Assembly: GCA_947483555.1 (NCBI GenBank)
Contig: CANKMW010000019.1
Location: 1-64,000 of the forward strand
DNA length: 64,000 nucleotides
Direction: 5' to 3'
DNA from: Myxococcales bacterium
Lineage (GTDB): Bacteria > Myxococcota_A > Polyangia > Haliangiales > Haliangiaceae
Positions 24,612 to 34,604 of the stretch are shown here, piece after piece (position 1 is the first letter of the stretch; each line of letters opens with the position of its first letter). The notes under the pieces were generated by a model. That model had not been told where the DNA came from, searched no databases, and worked only from the letters and a program-made list of their open reading frames with translations. Position numbers and translations under genes: made by a program.

Positions 24612-27600
24612 CTACTCATCGTCGTCACCATCCTCGTCATCATCATCATCGTCATCATCATCATCATCGTCATCGTCATCGCCACCGTCACCGTCGCCGT
24701 CGCCGTCACCGTCACCGTCACCGTCACCGTCGCCGTCGCCGTCACCGTCACCGTCACCGTCACCGTCACCGTCACCGTCACCGTCACCGTCACCGTCACC
24801 GTCGGCCGCCGCACCGGCCGCCGAACCGGCCGCCGCACCGGCCATCCGGGTGCCACGGCGCTCGCGGTCGACGCCCTCGCCCCACACCCGCGCGCCCGTG
24901 CGGCGCAGCCGCGCCAGCGACTTCCACGCCGCCGCTCGCACCGTCGCGTCCTCGCCGGTCGCCGCGACGATGGCCTCGAGCACCGCCCGGGCCTGGTCGC
25001 CGCCGATGCGTCCGAGGGCGAAGATCGCGGACAGCCGCGCCGGATCCGTCCCCGCCTGGGCCGCGACCGCGCACAGCTCGGCGGCGTGGCCACCGCGCAC
25101 GGCGGCCGCCACCGCCGTCGATCGCGTCTCGGCCACCGCCATCCAGGTCGCGGCACCGTCGGCGAAGCCGGCGTCGATCACCGGCCCGCGCGCCGACAGA
25201 TCGGCGGCCGCGGCCGCGTCGCGCGCCAGCGCCGCCGCCGCCCGCGGATCGGCCACCGCGACCGCGCGCGCCGCCACGGTTCGCAAACCGCGATCGTCGT
25301 CGCCGACCAGGGGCGCCAGCGCGGCCGTGGCCGCCGTCGAGGCGTGCGCGGCGAGCCAGGCCACCGCCGCGGCGCGCACCGGCGTCGCCACGTCGCGATC
25401 GGCAGCCGCCGCGATCGCCAGCGCCTCGATCGGCGCCCCGGTGCGACCGGCGGCCCACAGCGCGGCGCGCCAGGCCTCGACCTCGCGCTCGACCCGCCAG
25501 GATTCGCCGTCGCCGCGGGCCAGCACCTGCGCACGCGCCGCGCGCCAACCGATCGCCGCGCGCGCGATCGCCCGCGACACCGGCGCCGCCAGCGCGGGGT
25601 CAGCCGCCGCGCCCGCCATCCACGCGCCTTCGATCCGGGCCCGCGCATCGTCGGCGTCGAGGGCGGCGGCGATGGCCACCACCGGGAATGCCCGCCGTCG
25701 CACCAGCCCTTCGCGCAAGCTTGTGCGGACGTCGTCGTCGAGCTCGCCGAGGCCGGCGACGATGGTCTCGGGGTCGCCACGACGCGCCAGGTACGCCGCC
25801 GCCGGCCCGCTCACGTCAGGCTGCTTGCTCGGCAAGGCCAGCATGTGGGCCCGGGTGCGATCGGAACGGAAGACGTCGTGCGCCGCCTGCACCGCCGCCA
25901 TGCGGACGCCGTGTTCATCGGAGCCCATCGCCACACCGAGCGCCGCCTCGCTGGCCGGGTCGGCGAGGCGGCCCAGCTCCGTCGCCGCCCGCGCGCGCTC
26001 GGTGGCCCCGGCCTCGCGGTCGAGCATGATGCGCTCGAGCAGCGCGCGACTACGATCGTCGCCGATGCGGCGCAATGCGACCAGGGCGCGCAGACGTTCC
26101 TGACCGCTGGCGCTGGTGGCGATGCGCTCGATCCGGTCACGCAGCGCGGCGACCTCGGCGACCTCGGTCTCGGTCACCGAATCGGTCGCCGCCCCGGTCG
26201 CCGGCGGGCGGTCGGTCGCCGACAGCACGCGCACCATCGCGCCCAGGCCCTCGATCACCGCCGGCGCGATCGCGCGATCCTGCGCAGCGTCGAGACCGGC
26301 GTCGAGCAGCGGCAACAGGTGCTCGAGCGCCCGCCGATCGCCCAGCTCGCCGAGCGCCAGCGCGGCACGTTCGCGCTCGGGTGGCTCGCCGGCCTTGAGC
26401 ACCAGCAGCAGTGCGAAGAACGCCTCCGGTCGGCCGCGACGGGCCAGCCCCTCCCCCGCTGGCAGCACCAGCTCGCGGCGCCCACCGCGCAGCGCGGCCT
26501 CGAGCGGCCCCAGCGTGGCGCCGACGACGTACGCGGCCCGCAACGCCAGCGCCTCGCACGCCGCCACCCGCACCGTCGGATCGCGATCGGCCAGCAGGCG
26601 CTCGAGCTGCTCCTCGGCCGCCGCCGCATCGACGTCGGCCAGGGTGTGGGCGACACGGACCCGGATCAAGGGATCGACGGCCCGACCGACCTCGGCCAGC
26701 CAGGGCAGGATCACTCCCTCGCGGTACCGGATCCGCTCGCGACCGTCGGGCAACCGCGCCGGCCGCCGCCCACGATCGCGCCCGCAGGCGAGCAGCGCGT
26801 CGAGGGCGTCGCCGCGATGGCCCTGCCAGCGGTCGGGCTGCCCCTCGGCGAGCGGGCCGGCGATGATGGTGAGCAGCATCGGCGCCGCCGCCTCGTGGCC
26901 GATGCCGCCGAGCGCGCGCACGTGGTCGCCGATCGAGGCGGTCTGATCGGGGTCGTCGAGCAGTCGCGCCGCCACCACGGTCGCCGCGATGCCGGCCGCC
27001 AGCGGGGCGCGGCCGCCGACCTCGGTGAGGGCCACGAGCGCATCGTCGGCGCGGTCCTCGTCGCGCAGGAAGGCACCGAGCACCTCGATGGCGCGCGCGT
27101 CACCACGCCGCGCCAGCCCGGACGCGGCGCCGAATCGCAGCTCCTTGTCGTCGCTACTCAGCGCGCCGGCCAGCGCCTCGAGCACCGGCCCGGCGTCGGC
27201 GTCGGTGCCACCGAGCGCGCTGCGCTCGACCAGCATCGTCACCGCGCTGGCCCGGACGTCGGCGTGGCGGCTGCGCGCGCCGGCGAGCAGCGGCTCGACG
27301 CTGCCGGGCGGATACAAGCGTGGCACGCGCAGGAACGCGTGTTCGCGCACCAGCGCGTCGTCGGCGTCAAGCGCGGCGTGGACCAGCTCGGCGGCCGCCG
27401 CCGTGCCGCGCAGGGCCAGCGCGACCAGCTCGTCGATCGCCGCCCGCCCGATGTCGGCGGCCGAACCCAGCGCGGCGGCCAGCGGCGCCAGCGCGCCGCT
27501 CGGGTACTGCGCCCGCACCGCCGTCATGGCCGCCTGCCGCACCAGGTGGTGCGGATCGGCGAGCGCGTGCTCGAGCACCGGCAGCGCCGCGTCGCGCCCG

Positions 27601-30600
27601 ATCGCACCATCGGTGGCCAGGGCGGCGATGCGATCGACCGCGTCGCGCCTGACCCGCTGGGTCTCGTCGCTGGCGCCGCCGATCGGAGCCTGGCGCACCA
27701 GCCCGGCGTAGACGCCGAACACCAGGCGCGCCGCGATCGCCGGATCGATCCCCGAACCCGCCGGCCGCGGCGGCACCTCGACCGGGGTGTCGCCGCCGAC
27801 GCTCATGAAGACGACCATCAGGCGCTCGAGCTCGCTGGCCGCCACCTCGACGGCAGCCTCGGCCGCAGCCGCGCTCCCGACCACCAGGCGCCGGATCCAC
27901 CCCGCCTTGCGGGTCGTTCGATCCTCGGTCGCCCAGTTGGTCGACGGGACCGTGGTCTGCAGCGGGCCACTGAGGCGCTGGGCCTCGCGCCAGAACGCCA
28001 GCGGTTGCGGTCGCAGCGCCAGGACCTGGGCCGCGGCGTAGCGACGCTCGCTCTCGTCGCTGGCCAGGGTATCGACCACGACCCGCAGCACGGCCGCGCG
28101 TCGCGCCTCGGCTGGCCAGTCCTTCATGTCGGCGGCCTTGTCGAGCTTGCGCGGACCGACCAGCTCGGTGGCGACCGCCAGCGCGTCGGCGCCCTGGGCG
28201 CGAGCCTCGATCAGGCGCGCCGCGGCGAAGCGGATCTCGGCGCCGGGGCTGGCGACGGCGTCGAGCAACAGATCCGGCGCGATCCCGGCCGCGGCGAGCG
28301 CGACGTCGCGGGCGACGATCACGGCGAAGGCCAGGTCCTGGACCTCACGATCGCGGTCCTCGAGCGCCTGGCGCAGGCCGCGCGCCCCCTCGGCGCCGAG
28401 CGCGGTCAGCCCGACGATGGCGCCGAGCCGCAGCGGCCGGTGCTCGTGGCGTTGGGTCCCGGCCAGCACCGGCAGCGCGCGCAGGTCGCCCAGGCGCGCC
28501 AGCCCCTCGGCCGCCCACGACCGCACCGCCAGGTCGGCGTGGCCGAGAGCGTCGAGGAGCGCCTGGCGCTGGACCGGTCCGCACGCCGTGGCCAGCCCGC
28601 GGGCCGCGAACTCGCGCACCGCGGCGTCGTCGTCGTCGAGCAGGCCGCTCTGGAACGGCACCGTGCCGGGCTCGCCGACGTCGGCCAGCGCGCGCGCCGC
28701 CCGCCGGCGCAGCTCGTCGCCCGGCCGATCGACGTCGGTCTTCGGGATCGAGAGCAAGCGCTGCATCGGCGCCACCGCGCGCTTGTCGCGGCGGGTCCCG
28801 CACAGCTCGCCGGCGCGCACCTGGAGGGCGTAGAAGATCGACGCGAACGCGAGCGCGAAGCCCTCGGCGTCGGTGGGCGCCAGCCGATCCAGCGACTCGA
28901 TCGCCGCCGTGTGTACGATCGGCTGGTCATCCTTGATCAGCTCGACCAGGCGCGCGCGCATCGCGGCAGCCGGGGCGTGGCGAGCGCCGGTGGCGCCCGC
29001 CGCCCGCACCACGCCGCGCGGTGACGCCATCGCCGCCAGGTGCGCAGCGATCGTAGCGGGGACCTTCCCGTCCCCGCTGCCGGGGTACAGGCCCCCGGCA
29101 TTCACCCCTTCCCGCTTCGATGCGTCGCGCGACTCGCCGTCCTCCTTGGTCAGCGCCTGGTACGCGGCCAGGCCGACCTCGACCACCGGATCGCGGGCCA
29201 GCTGGAGCAACACGGTGTCGGCCGCTGCGCTGCCTTGCTTGGCGTCGCGGCGACGTGACAGCTCGGCGACCACCTGCGCGCGGATATCGGCATGCCGGCT
29301 GCGCGCCGCCCGCTCGAGCGGAACCATCGGCATGGTCGCGTGCCACGCCCACAGGGTCTTGTAGGCATCCGAACGCACCTTGGCGCCCTCGTCGTCGAGG
29401 GCATCGCCGAGCAGCGCGTCGGCGCGCGCGGCATGGGCGCCCTGCGGCCCATGCTTGATGAGCAGCGCCAGCACCCGGGCGCGGACGTCCTCCTGGCTGG
29501 CGCGCAGGACGTTCTCGGCCAGATCGAGCTCGGCGACCGCATCACCGCCGGTGCGGGCGATGAGCACCGCCACCGCCGCGGCGCGAACCTGCGCATCGGC
29601 GTCGTCGCACAGCCACGACAGGCGCGCCAGCGCGCGGTCATCACCGGCCAGCGTCGTGGCCGCGACCGCGAGCGCGTCCACCGCGGCGCGGCGGACGCTC
29701 GCCTCGGCATCGCGTGACAGACCCAGCACGGCGCCGAGCGCGCGGGCGTCACCGAGATGGATGAGGCCGCGGGCGCCGCGCAGCGCGGTCTCCGGTTGCC
29801 GGCACGCCATGGCCTGGAACAGCGGCGCCCGATCGTCGTCCGAGAGCGGCGCGTCGCCGGCGGTCGGCGGCGTCACCGGCGGCAACCCGCTCTCCGCCAC
29901 CCCGACCCGCGCCGCCGCGTCGATCAGGTTGGTGGCCAGCGTGCTATCGAGCGCTCGCAGCCGACCCGCGGTGCGCGGCCGTCCGCACAGCGCGACCGCG
30001 TAGGCGGCCCAGCGCACGTCGGGACTATCGTCGTCGAGCGCCGCGGCCACCAGGCTGCGCGCCGGGGCGTCGGCGGCGCGATCGACCAGGCCGAGCGTGA
30101 ACAGCGCCCGCGCGCGCAGATCGGCCGGCCCGCGCGCCAGCGCCGTCCGGACCGCCCAGCGCGGATCGGCAGCCCCCAGCCGTCGGGCGACCGCGAAGCC
30201 GCGTTCGCGCACCGCCACCGCGCCGTCGGTGAAGCGCTCGGCGGCGAGCGCCGCAGTCATCGGACCGGGCGCCTGTGCGGCCAGCGCATCGAGCGCCAGC
30301 AAGCGAACGTCTTCGGCCGCCGTCTCGAGACCGGCGCGGATCGCGCCCAGCGGTTCGGTGCGCTCGAGCGCCATCAACGCGGCGAACGCGGCGGCGCGAA
30401 CCTGGGCATGGCTATCGGCGAGCGCCTTGCGGATCGCGGGCCGCGACAGCCGACGCCCGCCGACCTCGATCGCGCGTGCCGCGGCGGCGCGCAGCTCGAT
30501 CGCGGGATCGCGGGCCAGCGCGCGATCGAGCAATCCGCGCGCCTCGTCCTCGGGGATCGAGATCAGCGCGTTGACCGCCGCGGCCCGGACCGCCTGGCTC

Positions 30601-31622
30601 TTCGGCTTGTGATCCTCGAGATCGGCGGCCAGTCGGTCGAGCTCCGAGCCGGTGATCGCCGGGTTGCCGACCGGCTCGCCATCGGCGCCCAGCGTCAACA
30701 CCGCGACCTTGCGGGCCGCGGTCACCATCACCACCTGCGCCGTCGAGCCGTCGACGCCCTTGACCCCACCGGCGGCCACCGCGACCGCCGCCCCCGCGCC
30801 GCCGCCCGGCTCGACGGCGCGCGGACGCCGCGTGCTGTCGAGCGGCCAGCTCTTGAGCACGCCGTCCTCGCCGATCGACCACAGCCGGCGCGGCTGCTCG
30901 CGGCCGGCGGCGTCGAACAGCGCCGGCCCCAGGGCCAGGCCGCGCACCGCGCCACCGTGGACGTGCTCGCCCGAGCGATCCACCGCCTCGACCTCGCCCG
31001 CCACGTATCCGAACCGGACCGAGCCGTCGCCGAAGCCGGCCGCGACCCTCCCGTCGCCGAGGCCGCACAACGCACGGGCCCCGCTCTCGCCGGCCATGAC
31101 CATCGCCCGTGGCCCGCCGGCCTCGACGGCCCACACGCCGTCGGCGCCCCCGACCACCAGGACCCCGCTCTCGAAGGCCACCGCCTCGAGCGCGCGCTCC
31201 GCGATCGCGTGGCGAGCGGTGACGGTGACGCTCGGCCGGGCATCGCGCACGGCGATCGCCAGCACGTGGACGGCGCCATCGGCGGTCACCGCCGCGCCGC
31301 GCTCGCCGTCGATGACGAGGCCGCGCACCGCCGCGCCGAGCGACAGCTCGCCGTGGCCGACCGCGTCGTCGCCGGCGACGTCCCAGACCCGCAGCCGGCC
31401 GTCCGCGGCGCCGGCCAGCAGCAGATCGTCGCCGGCGAACGCCAGCGCGCCGCACGCGCCGCCCAGCGCCAGCGAGCGCGGCTTGCCCTTGCCGCGCGAG
31501 ATCAGGTGCAGCGACGACGCCTCCACGCCCTCGGCGTCGCGCCGGCCGCCGACGGCGATGACCCGCGCCGACACCGCGACCGCCAGCAGGCGCTCGAGCT
31601 GGGGTCCGAACCCGGCGCTCAC
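24612..31622 (-). CDS. Giant beta-propeller/HEAT-repeat protein of the retron locus
   Basis: The product has 2336 residues. Residues 1 to about 330 look like a WD/beta-propeller (LLLAGAADGRLRVWDVAGDD and similar units). The rest is an almost unbroken array of HEAT-like helical pairs (DPAIELRAAAARAIEVGG, SPDVRWAAYAVALCG and many more). The tail is Gly-Asp repeat followed by poly-Asp. HEAT arrays act as scaffolds; no enzymatic motif is seen. The start is the GTG at 31622, which overlaps the upstream stop as GTGA; a farther upstream in-frame ATG lies inside the previous gene and was rejected. At about residues 828-856 a dispersed repeat is inserted in frame. The SWIM-WGR gene starts immediately after the stop. 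Confidence 0.8.
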   Translation of the reverse strand: MSAGFGPQLERLLAVAVSARVIAVGGRRDAEGVEASSLHLISRGKGKPRSLALGGACGALAFAGDDLLLAGAADGRLRVWDVAGDDAVGHGELSLGAAVRGLVIDGERGAAVTADGAVHVLAIAVRDARPSVTVTARHAIAERALEAVAFESGVLVVGGADGVWAVEAGGPRAMVMAGESGARALCGLGDGRVAAGFGDGSVRFGYVAGEVEAVDRSGEHVHGGAVRGLALGPALFDAAGREQPRRLWSIGEDGVLKSWPLDSTRRPRAVEPGGGAGAAVAVAAGGVKGVDGSTAQVVMVTAARKVAVLTLGADGEPVGNPAITGSELDRLAADLEDHKPKSQAVRAAAVNALISIPEDEARGLLDRALARDPAIELRAAAARAIEVGGRRLSRPAIRKALADSHAQVRAAAFAALMALERTEPLGAIRAGLETAAEDVRLLALDALAAQAPGPMTAALAAERFTDGAVAVRERGFAVARRLGAADPRWAVRTALARGPADLRARALFTLGLVDRAADAPARSLVAAALDDDSPDVRWAAYAVALCGRPRTAGRLRALDSTLATNLIDAAARVGVAESGLPPVTPPTAGDAPLSDDDRAPLFQAMACRQPETALRGARGLIHLGDARALGAVLGLSRDAEASVRRAAVDALAVAATTLAGDDRALARLSWLCDDADAQVRAAAVAVLIARTGGDAVAELDLAENVLRASQEDVRARVLALLIKHGPQGAHAARADALLGDALDDEGAKVRSDAYKTLWAWHATMPMVPLERAARSRHADIRAQVVAELSRRRDAKQGSAAADTVLLQLARDPVVEVGLAAYQALTKEDGESRDASKREGVNAGGLYPGSGDGKVPATIAAHLAAMASPRGVVRAAGATGARHAPAAAMRARLVELIKDDQPIVHTAAIESLDRLAPTDAEGFALAFASIFYALQVRAGELCGTRRDKRAVAPMQRLLSIPKTDVDRPGDELRRRAARALADVGEPGTVPFQSGLLDDDDAAVREFAARGLATACGPVQRQALLDALGHADLAVRSWAAEGLARLGDLRALPVLAGTQRHEHRPLRLGAIVGLTALGAEGARGLRQALEDRDREVQDLAFAVIVARDVALAAAGIAPDLLLDAVASPGAEIRFAAARLIEARAQGADALAVATELVGPRKLDKAADMKDWPAEARRAAVLRVVVDTLASDESERRYAAAQVLALRPQPLAFWREAQRLSGPLQTTVPSTNWATEDRTTRKAGWIRRLVVGSAAAAEAAVEVAASELERLMVVFMSVGGDTPVEVPPRPAGSGIDPAIAARLVFGVYAGLVRQAPIGGASDETQRVRRDAVDRIAALATDGAIGRDAALPVLEHALADPHHLVRQAAMTAVRAQYPSGALAPLAAALGSAADIGRAAIDELVALALRGTAAAAELVHAALDADDALVREHAFLRVPRLYPPGSVEPLLAGARSRHADVRASAVTMLVERSALGGTDADAGPVLEALAGALSSDDKELRFGAASGLARRGDARAIEVLGAFLRDEDRADDALVALTEVGGRAPLAAGIAATVVAARLLDDPDQTASIGDHVRALGGIGHEAAAPMLLTIIAGPLAEGQPDRWQGHRGDALDALLACGRDRGRRPARLPDGRERIRYREGVILPWLAEVGRAVDPLIRVRVAHTLADVDAAAAEEQLERLLADRDPTVRVAACEALALRAAYVVGATLGPLEAALRGGRRELVLPAGEGLARRGRPEAFFALLLVLKAGEPPERERAALALGELGDRRALEHLLPLLDAGLDAAQDRAIAPAVIEGLGAMVRVLSATDRPPATGAATDSVTETEVAEVAALRDRIERIATSASGQERLRALVALRRIGDDRSRALLERIMLDREAGATERARAATELGRLADPASEAALGVAMGSDEHGVRMAAVQAAHDVFRSDRTRAHMLALPSKQPDVSGPAAAYLARRGDPETIVAGLGELDDDVRTSLREGLVRRRAFPVVAIAAALDADDARARIEGAWMAGAAADPALAAPVSRAIARAAIGWRAARAQVLARGDGESWRVEREVEAWRAALWAAGRTGAPIEALAIAAAADRDVATPVRAAAVAWLAAHASTAATAALAPLVGDDDRGLRTVAARAVAVADPRAAAALARDAAAAADLSARGPVIDAGFADGAATWMAVAETRSTAVAAAVRGGHAAELCAVAAQAGTDPARLSAIFALGRIGGDQARAVLEAIVAATGEDATVRAAAWKSLARLRRTGARVWGEGVDRERRGTRMAGAAAGSAAGAAADGDGDGDGDGDGDGDGDGDGDGDGDGDGDGDGDGDGDGDGGDDDDDDDDDDDDDDDEDGDDDE
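24615..24805 (-). repeat. GGTGAC/GAC simple repeat encoding the acidic tail of the HEAT protein
   Basis: On the minus strand, (GGTGAC)n and (GGCGAC)n units from about 24805 to 24676 encode Gly-Asp, followed by (GAT/GAC)n for poly-Asp to the stop. Such a tract is prone to length change. Confidence 0.85.
29056..29139 (+). repeat. Dispersed hairpin repeat, copy B, inserted in the HEAT coding sequence
   Basis: This matches copy A (22486-22580) through the GGGGAC hairpin, the CCCCGG arm, ATTCACCCC and GCGTCGCGCGA blocks, with short gaps. On the minus strand it is translated in frame as VNAGGLYPGSGDGKVPA within the HEAT protein. Confidence 0.65.
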
Positions 31623-34498
31623 GGCGACCTCGGTTCGCGGTGCGCGGCGCGCTCGCGCCCGGCCGGCAGGCCGAGGCTGCCCAGCCCCGGGTGCGCGGTC
31701 CGGATCGCCGCCAGCGCCGCCACCGCCGCGTGCCATTCACCGCGCGCCGCCGACGCCGCCAGCTCGGCCACCACCGGCGCCACCACCGCCGCGAAGCCGA
31801 CGTCAGCGATGGCGAGGTCGCGCACGGCGTCGATCAGGCGCCGCTTGGCGACCGATGCCGACAGCGGGCGCTCCGGCCTGGCGCCGGCGATCGGATCGCG
31901 TTTCTCGAGCCGACCGGGGGGCAGCCCGAACAGCACCGTGCGGACGAACTGGCGCAGCGTCGCCACGTCGTCATCGCCCGTGGCCAGCGCATCGGCGGCG
32001 ATGGCCACCGTGGCCACCACCTTGGGCGGCGTCCAGCCGGGCGGCGTGGCCCGCGGTCGGTGGCGATCCCAGAACAGCCGCACCGCGAACAGCCGCACGT
32101 CGCGCTCGGCGCTCTCCATCAGCCAGGCCAGGCGCTCGCGCCCACCGACCAGCTCGTAGGCGCGGCGGATGATCGTCAACGCAGCTTCACGCGACGCCTT
32201 GTGCGAGCACTCGGCGAGGGCAAACAGGCGCGCGCCGTCGAGCCAGGCCTCGGGCAGCGTGGGGTCGGCGCCGCCGCCGCGCTCGGTCGCGCCGACCAGG
32301 AGCTCGATACCCAGCACGCGGGGTTCGCGGAACCCACTCGCCGCCAGCCGGTACGGCAACCCGCGGTCGCCCCATCGAACCACCTCCTCGCCGGCGATCG
32401 CGCACGCCAGGCGCCGCACGTCGACGCGAGGGTCGTCGAGGAGCGACAGCAGCCTCGACGCCGGATAGTCCTCTCGCGCCAGCCGCGGCGTCACGCCCAG
32501 GGCCTTGGCTTCGGGCAGCAGCGGCCCGAGGTCGGGATGGTGAGCGCGCAGATAGGTCGACGCGAAGCCGCGCACCTGGTCCGGACTGCGGGCCCCGGCC
32601 GCCAGCTCCCACAGCCGCGCCACACCGACGGCGCGCTGGCCACCGACCTCGTCGAAATCTTCGGGCGTGACGTGCTCGAGCAGCAACCGGTGCGCGAACC
32701 CGTGCAGCTCGGGCTCGCTCGATCGCGCCAGCTCGAGCAGCCAGCCCAGCCCGATCGATCCGGGCGCCACCAGGGTCCGGTTGCCGAGCAGCTCGAGCGC
32801 GAGCCCGCGGAGGCGTTGCCGCGACACCAGGCTCTTGACCCACGTCACGTCGAGCGCCGGCCCGGCGAGCTTGCCGGCGCGCAGCCAGGCCGCGATCGAG
32901 CTGGTCAACTTGGGATCCTCGAGCGCCTTGTGGATCCACGATGCGCCAATCTCGGCGCCCGGGCGCTGGCCCAGCTCCTCGAGCGCCTTGCGCTGCAACT
33001 GCCAGTCGCAACGTGGATCGGCGAGCGCGGCGATCCAGTGGCCGGCCGGGATCGCGACCCCGGCGCCGCCGTACCAGTCGAGGACAAACCCGCGTTGCTC
33101 CGCGCTGCCGGCGGCGAGCGCGATGAACAGGTCGGCTGGCAGGTCGCCGGGCCGCGCACCCTGCTTCAGCTTGGCGATCGCCAGGGCCCGGCTCGCCGCC
33201 GGCGCGACCAGCCGCACCAGCGCCGGCAGCCCGATGTCCGCCGGGCTCAAGGCCGTCAGACGGTCGACCGCGAACGCCACCACGTCCGCGTGCCCGGTGG
33301 TGACCAGCGCCACCAGCTCCTCGACCGCGAGATCGAGCGCGTGGGCGCGAGCGTAGTCGACGGCGAAGCTGGCCACCGTCGCGGCCGGTGAGCGCAGGAA
33401 ACCGACCACCACGTCGTGCAGCCCGACGGCGCGGTATCGCGATGGGTGAAGATCGGCGCGGACCCGCAGCACGCGGACCACCAGCTCTTGCACCGCGACC
33501 AGCGGGCGGCGGCCCAGCCGGGCCAGATCCGCGGACGGCAAGGCGTGGAGCGCCGGGCCGTGCTCGGCCTCGAGCGAGCTGACCGCCCACCCGCACACCA
33601 GCTCGTTGCCGGCTTCGAGCAGGAGGCGGACCAGCGGTGCCGGCGACAGCTTCCAGGCGTCCGGGAACGCGCGCGCCTCGAGTCGCGGGGGCGCGAAGCT
33701 GACCGGCGGCCGGTTGGTGCGGCGAAGCTGGGTCCGGCCCCAGATGTGCGCCGCCACCCACGACGTTTGCTGTCCCCGCCGCGGTCCGTAGTGACGCAAC
33801 ACCTCGACGGCGAACACCGGGTACGCGTCGGGGACCGCCTGCCCGAGATGGCGTAGCCAGCGCCACGCCCGCCGCTTGAGATAGAGCACCGTGCCGGCGC
33901 CGATCTCGTCCTTGTGGTGGTCGCCGGTGTCGTGCATCACGTCGAAGCGGTGGGCGAGCGCGCCGAACAGGAGGGCGTCGTGCCGCGCCTCGGCGCGCTT
34001 GTAGATGGTCTTGGCCGCCTGCCAGGATCCCCAGCCCAGGCGCCCAGCGCTGAACACGTGGACCAGCGCGGCTCGCGCGGCATCGTCGCCGGCGTCATCG
34101 AGCTCGACCAGCAACGCGCCCAGCTTCACCCGCGGCGGCATCCACGGCGACACCGCCGCGGCCTGCCAGGCCTCACGGCGCGCCAGCTTGCGCTCGGTGG
34201 CGGTCTTGCCGCGCAGCGCCACTTCGGAGACCTGCTGGCGAAGCCGCGCGATCGAGATCGCGCCCGGCGGTGGCGTCGCGTGGACCGGCTCGTCGTCGCC
34301 AGAACCGTGGCCGCCATCGCCGCTGACGTCGGCGGCGGCGGCGACCGGGCGGTCGGGCTCGGGCGCGCCCGGCTCGGGTGCGCCCGGCTCGGGATCGTCC
34401 TGCGCCAGGTAACGCACCAGGAGCTCGCCGAGCTGTGGATCACGATCCCGAGCAGCTCGCTCGAGATCGCCGAACGTCACCTGATCGCGTGCGCTCAC
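31619..34498 (-). CDS. Large helical-repeat protein, first gene of the retron locus
   Basis: The product has 959 residues and is not a family I can name. Residues 1-85 are an acidic, Pro-rich start (PEPGAPEPGAPEPDR). From about 300 the protein consists of HEAT-like helical units (LVRLLLEAGNELVCGWAVSS, DPRVDVRRLACAIAGEE, SAERDVRLFAVRLFWDRHRP). A distinctive block lies near 150-235 (GRLGWGSWQAAKTIYKRAEA, VLYLKRRAWRWLRHLGQA). No catalytic motif is visible. The GTG start lies 106 bp from the divergent glutathione transferase. Its stop overlaps the HEAT gene start as GTGA, so it heads the row. Large helical proteins next to WGR and SWIM genes recall MolR/YehI-type loci, a comparison from memory only. 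Confidence 0.7.
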   Translation of the reverse strand: MSARDQVTFGDLERAARDRDPQLGELLVRYLAQDDPEPGAPEPGAPEPDRPVAAAADVSGDGGHGSGDDEPVHATPPPGAISIARLRQQVSEVALRGKTATERKLARREAWQAAAVSPWMPPRVKLGALLVELDDAGDDAARAALVHVFSAGRLGWGSWQAAKTIYKRAEARHDALLFGALAHRFDVMHDTGDHHKDEIGAGTVLYLKRRAWRWLRHLGQAVPDAYPVFAVEVLRHYGPRRGQQTSWVAAHIWGRTQLRRTNRPPVSFAPPRLEARAFPDAWKLSPAPLVRLLLEAGNELVCGWAVSSLEAEHGPALHALPSADLARLGRRPLVAVQELVVRVLRVRADLHPSRYRAVGLHDVVVGFLRSPAATVASFAVDYARAHALDLAVEELVALVTTGHADVVAFAVDRLTALSPADIGLPALVRLVAPAASRALAIAKLKQGARPGDLPADLFIALAAGSAEQRGFVLDWYGGAGVAIPAGHWIAALADPRCDWQLQRKALEELGQRPGAEIGASWIHKALEDPKLTSSIAAWLRAGKLAGPALDVTWVKSLVSRQRLRGLALELLGNRTLVAPGSIGLGWLLELARSSEPELHGFAHRLLLEHVTPEDFDEVGGQRAVGVARLWELAAGARSPDQVRGFASTYLRAHHPDLGPLLPEAKALGVTPRLAREDYPASRLLSLLDDPRVDVRRLACAIAGEEVVRWGDRGLPYRLAASGFREPRVLGIELLVGATERGGGADPTLPEAWLDGARLFALAECSHKASREAALTIIRRAYELVGGRERLAWLMESAERDVRLFAVRLFWDRHRPRATPPGWTPPKVVATVAIAADALATGDDDVATLRQFVRTVLFGLPPGRLEKRDPIAGARPERPLSASVAKRRLIDAVRDLAIADVGFAAVVAPVVAELAASAARGEWHAAVAALAAIRTAHPGLGSLGLPAGRERAAHREPRSP

Positions 34499-34604
34499 GA
34501 CGTGCCCCTGCGGCCGACGTTAACACACACGCAATTCTCGACCGGCGCGCCGGAACGGCAAAGTTCACTCCGGACCACGGTCGACTTTGCGATACACCGG
34601 CACC

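Noticed and set aside
24615..24805. The GGTGAC tract as another copy of the GCCGAAACC repeat family
   Set aside because: The unit differs (GGTGAC/GGCGAC and GAT/GAC) and encodes Gly-Asp. It is an independent simple repeat.
31623..31736. An ATG at 31736 as the start of the HEAT gene
   Set aside because: It lies inside the previous gene, adds only a low-complexity Gly/Arg stretch, and the GTG at 31622 forms a GTGA overlap seen repeatedly at gene joints here.
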